DNA from: Mucilaginibacter_A sp050954285 | GTDB lineage: Bacteria > Bacteroidota > Bacteroidia > Sphingobacteriales > Sphingobacteriaceae | NCBI GenBank assembly: GCA_050954285.1 | Contig: JBPBPL010000019.1 | Coordinates: 1 to 64,000 of the forward strand | Reading direction: 5' to 3' | DNA: 64,000 nucleotides | The notes under the pieces: generated by a model | Seen by the model: the letters and a program-made list of their open reading frames with translations, nothing else | Database searches by the model: none | What the model was told of the DNA's origin: nothing | Part shown: in pieces, positions 58,582-64,000 of the stretch | Layout of the letters: each line of letters begins with the position of its first letter | How positions within the stretch are numbered: the first letter of the stretch is position 1 | Program-made: the position numbers and the translations under genes

Positions 58582-59310
58582 ATGAGATTCGAAAATAAAA
58601 TTTGTTTAGTTACCGGTGGTGGTTCTGGTATCGGGAAAGCTACTTGTTTGCGTATGGCATCCGAAGGCGGAACAGTGATTGTGGTGGATATTAATGAACA
58701 ACACGGTAATGATACAGCTGAAACCATCCGTCAGCACAAAGGTAAAGCTGCTTTTATCAAAGCTGATTTAGCAATAGCTGAGGACATAAAAAATTGTGTT
58801 CAAAAAGTAATTGATGAATATCACCGGATTGATGTACTGGTTAATAATGCTGCTTTTATGACCTTTACCAAAATAGTTGATTTGGAAGAAAGCGATTGGG
58901 ACAAGGTGATGAATATCAATCTGAAATCTGTTTTTCTTTTTTGCAAATACAGCCTACCGCACATGAAAAATGGTGCTGTGGTAAATATTAGTTCAGTACA
59001 TGCTTTCCAAACTACACCTGATGTATTACCATATGCCACTACAAAAGGAGGTATGGAAGCTTTCACACGCGGATTGAGTTTGGAATATAAGCCTACGCAG
59101 GCACGTTTTAATTGTGTTGCACCGGGCGCTGTAGATACGCCAATGTTATGGTCTAATCCAAACATAAAAGATGGAGTAGAAAAAATGGAAGGCCAGGTTG
59201 GTAAGCCAGAAGAATTAGCAGCAGGAATTTGTTTTATGGCATCTGATGAAGCTTCCTATGTAAACGGAACTACTTTGGTAATCGATGGTAACCGCTTGGA
59301 TATTCTCTAA
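58582..59310 (+). CDS. Short-chain dehydrogenase/reductase
   Basis: A 242-residue classical SDR. ICLVTGGGSGIGKATCLRMA coenzyme loop, DINEQHG after strand 2 (Asp favours NAD), VLVNNAAFMTF, the catalytic Ser in VVNISSVHAFQ and Tyr-Lys in LPYATTKGGMEAF, and APGAVDTPM. Substrate unknown; the look is close to sugar or 3-oxoacyl dehydrogenases. Fifteen bases before the GH1-like gene, so probably in one operon with it. Confidence 0.9.
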   Translation: MRFENKICLVTGGGSGIGKATCLRMASEGGTVIVVDINEQHGNDTAETIRQHKGKAAFIKADLAIAEDIKNCVQKVIDEYHRIDVLVNNAAFMTFTKIVDLEESDWDKVMNINLKSVFLFCKYSLPHMKNGAVVNISSVHAFQTTPDVLPYATTKGGMEAFTRGLSLEYKPTQARFNCVAPGAVDTPMLWSNPNIKDGVEKMEGQVGKPEELAAGICFMASDEASYVNGTTLVIDGNRLDIL

Positions 59311-59324
59311 AATATTAAACTGAG

Positions 59325-60530
59325 ATGAAAAACAAGTTTATGTTTGCCACCGGCATCGAAAACAGTTATCCTACTATTTTTATCGATGGAAAAAAGGTAC
59401 GGGTTGATGAATTAGAAAAAACCGGCCATTACAAAAGGTGGCAGGAAGATTTTCAATTGGTTAAAGATATGGAGATAGAGTTTTTAAGATATGGTCCGCC
59501 GTATTTTTCTACTCATACCGGTCCTGGTCAGTACAATTGGAGTTTTGCAGACGATACTTTTGCCCGGTTAAAAGAACTGGATATTACACCCATTGTTGAT
59601 CTTTGCCACTTTGGAGTTCCGGATTGGTTAGATAATTTCCAAAATCCTGATTTCCCAAAATATTTTGCAGAATACGCGCTGGCTTTTGCAAAACGCTATC
59701 CACATCTAAAATTTTATACGCCCGTGAATGAGATTTTTGTGGCAGCGTCCTTCTCCGGTCAGTATGGCTGGTGGAACGAAAGTTTAGCCGATGACAAAAG
59801 CTTTGTTACCGCTTTAAAACATCTTTGCAAAGCCAATGTGCTAGCAATGGAAGTTATTGCAAAAGTGCAACCGGATGTAACTTTTATTCAGAGTGAATCA
59901 TCAGAATATTTTCATCCTGAAGATCCAAGTTGCTGTGCCCAGGCTGATTTTCTCAACCTGAAACGTTTTTTATCACTTGATCTTTCTTACGCACATTCCA
60001 TCAAAGTTCCGCATTATAAATATTTGATGGAAAACGGCATGACGGATGCAGAATATGAGTGGTTTATGAACAACCAAATCCGTGGAAAATGTATCATGGG
60101 CACAGATTATTATGCCAGTAATGAGCATATTGTCCATGCGGATGGTTCAACCAGTGCTTCCGGCGAAATATTTGGTTATTATGTGATCACTCAGCAATAT
60201 TACACGCGCTATCGTTTGCCGGTAATGCACACGGAAACCAATATCGCCGAACCAAGTTCGGTTGCCTGGCTGCAGAAAGAGTGGGCAAATTTATACCGGT
60301 TCAAGCAGGATGGATTTCCGATTGTCGGTTTTACTTGGTACAGTTTGCTGGATCAAGTGGACTGGGACACGGCGTTGCGACAAGATAATGGCACTGTTAA
60401 TCCGCTGGGTTTGTATGATTTAGACCGGAAAATCCGACCCGTTGGTACAGCCTATAAAAAACTGATTACAGACTGGCGTTCGACATTAGAACAAGAATCT
60501 TACGGTTTAAATATTATTTCCGAAATTTAG
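59325..60530 (+). CDS. Glycoside hydrolase family 1-like protein
   Basis: A 401-residue TIM-barrel protein without signal peptide, so cytoplasmic. Acid/base Glu in LKFYTPVNEIFVAASFS (TPVNE, usual T-x-N-E) and nucleophile Glu in LPVMHTETNIAEPSS (HTETN, usual T/I-E-N-G). YNWSFADDTFARLKELDITP and LCHFGVPDWLDNFQNPDF are GH1-like. Canonical GH1 enzymes are usually longer (about 450), and the TENG variant suggests a divergent branch. Paired with an SDR. Substrate unknown. Confidence 0.8.
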   Translation: MKNKFMFATGIENSYPTIFIDGKKVRVDELEKTGHYKRWQEDFQLVKDMEIEFLRYGPPYFSTHTGPGQYNWSFADDTFARLKELDITPIVDLCHFGVPDWLDNFQNPDFPKYFAEYALAFAKRYPHLKFYTPVNEIFVAASFSGQYGWWNESLADDKSFVTALKHLCKANVLAMEVIAKVQPDVTFIQSESSEYFHPEDPSCCAQADFLNLKRFLSLDLSYAHSIKVPHYKYLMENGMTDAEYEWFMNNQIRGKCIMGTDYYASNEHIVHADGSTSASGEIFGYYVITQQYYTRYRLPVMHTETNIAEPSSVAWLQKEWANLYRFKQDGFPIVGFTWYSLLDQVDWDTALRQDNGTVNPLGLYDLDRKIRPVGTAYKKLITDWRSTLEQESYGLNIISEI

Positions 60531-60535
60531 TGCGG

Positions 60536-60547
60536 TAAAAGAAGCAT
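60536..60547 (+). repeat. Dispersed 12-mer after GH1-like gene
   Basis: Exact TAAAAGAAGCAT six bases after the stop; a second copy in the same direction begins at 60558. Confidence 0.85.
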
Positions 60548-60549
60548 CG

Positions 60550-61026
60550 TTAAAAATTAAAAGAAGCATCAGCATCAGGGTTATCCACCTTGGTGCTTTT
60601 TCTTTCTCCACCCACCGTCACGTGCATCATATTAATTTGTTCCGGGTGTAGTTCATACAAAAGATCATCGCGTACAGTCAGCCGCTTGATGCGGTCAACT
60701 CCTTTCACTTCAAAATAACTCCACGTCCCGTCTTCCTGAATTTCATAACCAATATAAGCAAGATTTAAAATTTTACCATCGGCACTAATCAGCAAATGCT
60801 TCTTCACATAATCAGTGATCATCTTGCTAGTCAGCGCTTTATCTTTTGGCTTGATGATATCCAGCTGGATATGGTTTTGTTTTTCCAGTGCTTTTTCCAG
60901 ATCGTCGGAAAACATCCGGCAACTGATTTCTATGGAATGATTGGCCGGATTCTGCTTGATTTCCGTAACACTAACATAAAACGGGTGCAACAGCCTCAGC
61001 CAGAAAAACAGGAAAGTAGGTAACAT
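60550..61026 (-). CDS. DUF6702 family protein
   Basis: A 158-residue protein with a hydrophobic N-terminus (MLPTFLFFWLRLLHPFYVSV) and the DUF6702 body: HPFYVSVTEIKQNPANHSIE, SCRMFSDDLEKALEKQ, YVKKHLLISADGKILNL and YIGYEIQEDGTWSYFEVK. Function unknown. In Bacteroidota such genes are often next to HupE/UreJ and M1 peptidase genes, as here. The last codons are a dispersed-motif copy. Confidence 0.8.
   Translation of the reverse strand: MLPTFLFFWLRLLHPFYVSVTEIKQNPANHSIEISCRMFSDDLEKALEKQNHIQLDIIKPKDKALTSKMITDYVKKHLLISADGKILNLAYIGYEIQEDGTWSYFEVKGVDRIKRLTVRDDLLYELHPEQINMMHVTVGGERKSTKVDNPDADASFNF
60558..60569 (+). repeat. Dispersed 12-mer at the end of the DUF6702 gene
   Basis: Exact TAAAAGAAGCAT; the gene on the other strand reads DASFN just before its stop. 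Confidence 0.85.
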
Positions 61027-61083
61027 CTGTGTACTTGATCAAATTTATCTTTCAAAAAAAGCTATAATTACGCGCAAAAACGA

Positions 61084-61095
61084 ATACTGTTTTTA
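61084..61095 (-). repeat. Dispersed 12-mer overlapping the HupE/UreJ start
   Basis: Exact TAAAAACAGTAT on the minus strand; its last base is the A of the ATG at 61095. Confidence 0.85.
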
Positions 61096-61685
61096 TGCCT
61101 GATTTTTCCTTGTACTTTCAATTGGGTTTGCAGCATATTTGCGATTGGAAAGGTTACGATCATATTCTTTTCGTAACCGTTTTATGCGGCGTTTACCAGC
61201 TTTCCGATTGGAAAAAAGTGTTGGTTTTGGTTACCGCTTTTACCATCGGCCATTCCATTACACTGGCTTTGAGCGTGTTCAATATTATCCACATCAACAC
61301 TTCACTAATCGAGTTTTTAATTCCGGTAACAATCGTTTTAACATCCTTAAATAACATCGGTAAAAGAAGCATGGCTAAAAAAACCATCAATCCAACTTAT
61401 CTTTTGGCTTTATTTTTTGGGTTGATACACGGTTTGGGCTTTTCCAGTTATTTAAGAAGCTTGCTGGGCAGAAGTACCAATATTGTACCGCAATTATTTG
61501 CTTTTAACATTGGTTTGGAGTTCGGACAGATCCTGATTGTAATTTCTGTATTACTTTTAGCCTTTTTGCTGATCAAAATCTTCAAAATCAAAGCTGTCGA
61601 ATGGGGTTTTTTTCTATCTTCGGCTATCTTCGGCATTGCATTGATGATGTGTATAGATCGTTTTCAACAAATAATTTTCAGATGA
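61095..61685 (+). CDS. HupE/UreJ family membrane protein
   Basis: A 196-residue protein with about six membrane helices and the His-rich pattern of the family: LQHICDWKGYDHILF, AFTIGHSITLALS and FGLIHGLGFSSYL. HupE/UreJ proteins carry nickel or related metals in other bacteria; no hydrogenase or urease gene is near, so the substrate is open. Its stop overlaps the M1 peptidase start (ATGA). Confidence 0.87.
   Translation: MPDFSLYFQLGLQHICDWKGYDHILFVTVLCGVYQLSDWKKVLVLVTAFTIGHSITLALSVFNIIHINTSLIEFLIPVTIVLTSLNNIGKRSMAKKTINPTYLLALFFGLIHGLGFSSYLRSLLGRSTNIVPQLFAFNIGLEFGQILIVISVLLLAFLLIKIFKIKAVEWGFFLSSAIFGIALMMCIDRFQQIIFR
61361..61372 (+). repeat. Dispersed 12-mer inside the HupE/UreJ gene
   Basis: Exact TAAAAGAAGCAT; read as GKRSM. 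Confidence 0.85.
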
Positions 61686-64000
61686 AAAAAATTTACTTTG
61701 CTATTTCGTGTTTTTTCCTGATCGGATCTGCTGCACGCGCGCAGTACGATAACAATCCGGGTTCTAATCATGGCAACAAGTTTGAACAATTGGGCACAAT
61801 GATTTCCGACCCGAATATGTACCGTTCCGCTTCAGGAGCCCCAGGTCCGAAATATTGGCAGCAGCGTGCCGATTATGAAATCAATGCGACTCTGAACGAC
61901 GATAAACAGCGTTTGGACGGCACAGAAACAATTACTTATTACAACAATTCTCCTGATCCACTGACGTATTTGTGGCTGCAACTGGATGAAAACCAGCACC
62001 GTAAAGATTCGGAGGGAAGCACCACTGGCGAAAGCCGAATGCAGGACAAAATGAGTTTGCGCCAGTTGCAATCCATCATGGGCAATAATCTGGATCTGGG
62101 CGATCATGTTTTAAGTGTGAAAGATGCCAGCGGAAATGCCGTTCCATTTACCATCAATGAAACCATGATGCGTTTGGAAATGCCCAAAACATTGATGCCA
62201 GGCGAGAAATTCAAGTTTAAAGTAGCCTGGTATTATAATATTTCTGATCGATTAACTATCGGAGGGAGAGGTGGTTATGAATACTTCCCGGAGGATAAAA
62301 ACTATTTATATACCATGACGCAGTGGTATCCGCGGATGGCTGTTTACAGTGATTTTCAGGGCTGGCAAAACAAGCAGTTTATTGGTAGCGGCGAGTTTGC
62401 GTTGGCTTTCGGAAATTTTAAAGTGAATATTAATGTTCCGGCAGATCATGTGGTAGGAGCGACTGGTTTATGCCAGAATTATAATCAAACCTTATCCCCG
62501 GCACAATTAAAACGTTGGAACCAGGCGCAAAATACCAAAGAACCGATCGAAATTGTTACCCTAAACGAAGTACAGCAAGCAATGAAAGGCCACGCACAGG
62601 CGCGCAAAACCTGGGTGTATGCTGCCGAAAATGTGCGTGATTTTGCCTGGGTTTCTTCACGCCGCATCGTTTGGGATGGCATGTCAACTCAAATTGAAGG
62701 TGGCAAAAAAGTAATGGCAATGTCGTATTACGGACCGGAAGCTTATCCTTTGTATCGTCGTTATTCTACCAAAGTGGTGGCACATACGCTTAAAGTGTAT
62801 TCGCAGCATACTTTTCCATATCCGTATCCAAGTGCTATTTCTGTAGAAGCATCTAATGGAATGGAATATCCAATGATTTGTTTTAACAATGGACGGGCAC
62901 AAAAAGACGGAACGTATAGCGAAGCCGTTAAAAACGGGATGATCGGCGTAATTACACACGAAGTTGGGCATAATTTTTTCCCGATGATCGTCAATTCCGA
63001 CGAGCGCCAATGGACCTGGATGGACGAAGGTTTAAATACTTTTTGTCAGTTTTTGGCCGAGCAAGACTGGGACAACAATTTTCCGTCGCAGCGTGGCCCG
63101 GCTTATAAAATTGTGGATTACATGAAACTGCCCAAAAACGAATTGGAGCCGATCATGACAAATTCTGAAAACATCGCCCGTTTTGGGCCGAATGCTTATG
63201 CCAAACCAGCTACTGCACTAAACATCCTGCGCGAAACGGTAATGGGCCGTCAGCTTTTTGATTATGCTTTTAAAACTTACGCACAACGCTGGGCTTTTAA
63301 ACATCCAACGCCTGCAGATTTTTTCAGGACGATGGAAGATGCCTCTGCTGTTGATCTGGACTGGTTTTGGCGTGGCTGGTTTTATGGCACTGATCCGGTA
63401 GATATTTCGCTGGACAGCGTAAAACTTTATATGCTCAATACCAAAAATCCGGAAATCAACACGCAATATGACCGTGCGCAATTTGACCGCAACCTGCAAA
63501 GTATCAGCATGCAACGCAACCGGGAAGCCGGAACTCATTTTGCGGTAGAAGCAGATTCTTCTTTAAAAGATTTTTATAGCAAGTTTGATCGTTTTGCCGC
63601 TACGCCTTTAACAAAAGAGAGCTATCAGGCGATGTACAATGCTTTATCTCCGGAGGAAAAAAACTTTTATGAAAGCAAAAACTATTTTTACCAGCTTACC
63701 ATGAGTAATAAAGGCGGTTTGGTGATGCCGGTAATTATTGAGTGGACTTATGTAGATGGAAGCAAAGAAACGGAACGGATTTCTGCCTATATCTGGCGGA
63801 AAAATGAGCAAAAAATTACGAAGGTTTTTGCCAAGACAAAAGAAGTAAAATCGATCAAACTGGATCCTTACCGTGAAACAGCAGATATTGATGAAGATAA
63901 TAACAGCTGGCCGAGAACCTTGACGCCAACACGTTTTGAACTATTTAAGCAGCAAAGCCTTCCACGTGGTGCAACATCCGGTGCCAACCCGATGCAGCAG
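61682..64000 (+). CDS. M1 family zinc metallopeptidase (3' end beyond the window)
   Basis: The frame stays open from ATG 61682 to the window edge (at least 773 residues). Signal peptide MKKIYFAISCFFLIGSAARA. The zinc site is VITHEVGHNFFPMIVNSDER with the third ligand Glu in WTWMDEGLNTFCQFLAEQDW; the GAMEN-like loop reads SVEASNGMEYPMICFNN. About 45% longer than the other M1 protein here by the visible part alone. It is translationally coupled to the HupE/UreJ gene (four-base overlap). Confidence 0.92.
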   Translation, partial: MKKIYFAISCFFLIGSAARAQYDNNPGSNHGNKFEQLGTMISDPNMYRSASGAPGPKYWQQRADYEINATLNDDKQRLDGTETITYYNNSPDPLTYLWLQLDENQHRKDSEGSTTGESRMQDKMSLRQLQSIMGNNLDLGDHVLSVKDASGNAVPFTINETMMRLEMPKTLMPGEKFKFKVAWYYNISDRLTIGGRGGYEYFPEDKNYLYTMTQWYPRMAVYSDFQGWQNKQFIGSGEFALAFGNFKVNINVPADHVVGATGLCQNYNQTLSPAQLKRWNQAQNTKEPIEIVTLNEVQQAMKGHAQARKTWVYAAENVRDFAWVSSRRIVWDGMSTQIEGGKKVMAMSYYGPEAYPLYRRYSTKVVAHTLKVYSQHTFPYPYPSAISVEASNGMEYPMICFNNGRAQKDGTYSEAVKNGMIGVITHEVGHNFFPMIVNSDERQWTWMDEGLNTFCQFLAEQDWDNNFPSQRGPAYKIVDYMKLPKNELEPIMTNSENIARFGPNAYAKPATALNILRETVMGRQLFDYAFKTYAQRWAFKHPTPADFFRTMEDASAVDLDWFWRGWFYGTDPVDISLDSVKLYMLNTKNPEINTQYDRAQFDRNLQSISMQRNREAGTHFAVEADSSLKDFYSKFDRFAATPLTKESYQAMYNALSPEEKNFYESKNYFYQLTMSNKGGLVMPVIIEWTYVDGSKETERISAYIWRKNEQKITKVFAKTKEVKSIKLDPYRETADIDEDNNSWPRTLTPTRFELFKQQSLPRGATSGANPMQQ

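Noticed and set aside
848..61372. The dispersed 12-mer as a CRISPR array or transposable MITE
   Set aside because: Copies are scattered, not in a spaced array, have no target-site duplications or terminal repeats, and many lie harmlessly in essential coding sequence. No cas or transposase genes were seen.
848..61372. The 12-mer as a promoter or operator
   Set aside because: It does not fit TTG-N19-TAnnTTTG, occurs after stop codons and inside genes on both strands, and shows no consistent distance to starts.

Overview
The window looks like chromosomal DNA from a Bacteroidota bacterium, most likely of the Sphingobacteriia/Cytophagia type (Pedobacter- or Mucilaginibacter-like). The evidence is promoters of the TTG-N19-TAnnTTTG kind, genes without Shine-Dalgarno sequences, a fused SecDF, a type IX secretion cargo with a gliding-motility C-terminal domain next to a PorP/SprF protein, a long Asn/Gln/Pro-rich insert in Rho, and several Bacteroidota families (DUF4251, DUF6702). 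The gene set is mostly housekeeping. I saw no transposase, integrase, phage gene or CRISPR array.

Layout. 1-830: end of an unidentified gene, tRNA-Lys with promoter and terminator, and a DUF4385 protein. 1.0-7.9 kb: cell-wall amidase, FMN-binding stress protein, two overlapping glycosyltransferases, dienelactone hydrolase, and two beta-propeller secreted proteins. 7.9-8.7 kb: an AT-rich gene-free stretch. 8.7-11.8 kb: two secreted Ig-like proteins and PorP/SprF. 11.9-15.9 kb: a 48-residue small protein, then FdhD, a small DUF7009-like protein and a YdeP-type molybdoenzyme. 16-19 kb: small secreted or unknown proteins, including a 53-residue lipoprotein. 19-23.5 kb: accD, fructose-bisphosphate aldolase, iron permease-like protein, GNAT, NDH-2. 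23.5-31 kb: secDF, folA, M1 peptidase, thyA, ispE. 31-39 kb: LapA, EamA, LptF/G, tgt, glycosyltransferase, sigma factor, rsmG, dprA, sixA. 39-49.4 kb: outer-membrane barrel, GT9, PolX, sppA, folK, Hpt, purS, pssA, rho, pyrF. 49.6-58.5 kb: a sugar kinase and the whole pentose phosphate pathway (tkt, rpiB, tal, HAD, gnd, zwf, pgl). 58.6-64 kb: SDR, GH1-like protein, DUF6702, HupE/UreJ, and the start of a second M1 peptidase.

The standout signal is not a gene. A 12-base word, TAAAA(GA or AC)AG(C or T)AT, occurs 41 times exactly on the two strands, with about 20 further near matches. By my rough estimate (60% A+T) about 0.1 exact copies would be expected. Copies sit between genes, over start and stop codons, in perfect inverted pairs at terminators, and inside coding sequences in several reading frames. 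This is the behaviour of DNA uptake sequences in Neisseria and Pasteurellaceae. I propose it as a candidate genome-wide DNA signal (uptake, recombination or methylation/repair site). A dprA gene lies in the window, but the function is inference.

Other points: Tgt lacks the usual zinc cysteines; PolX keeps its PHP nuclease but has lost polymerase aspartates; and a terminator is built into the coding end of ispE.
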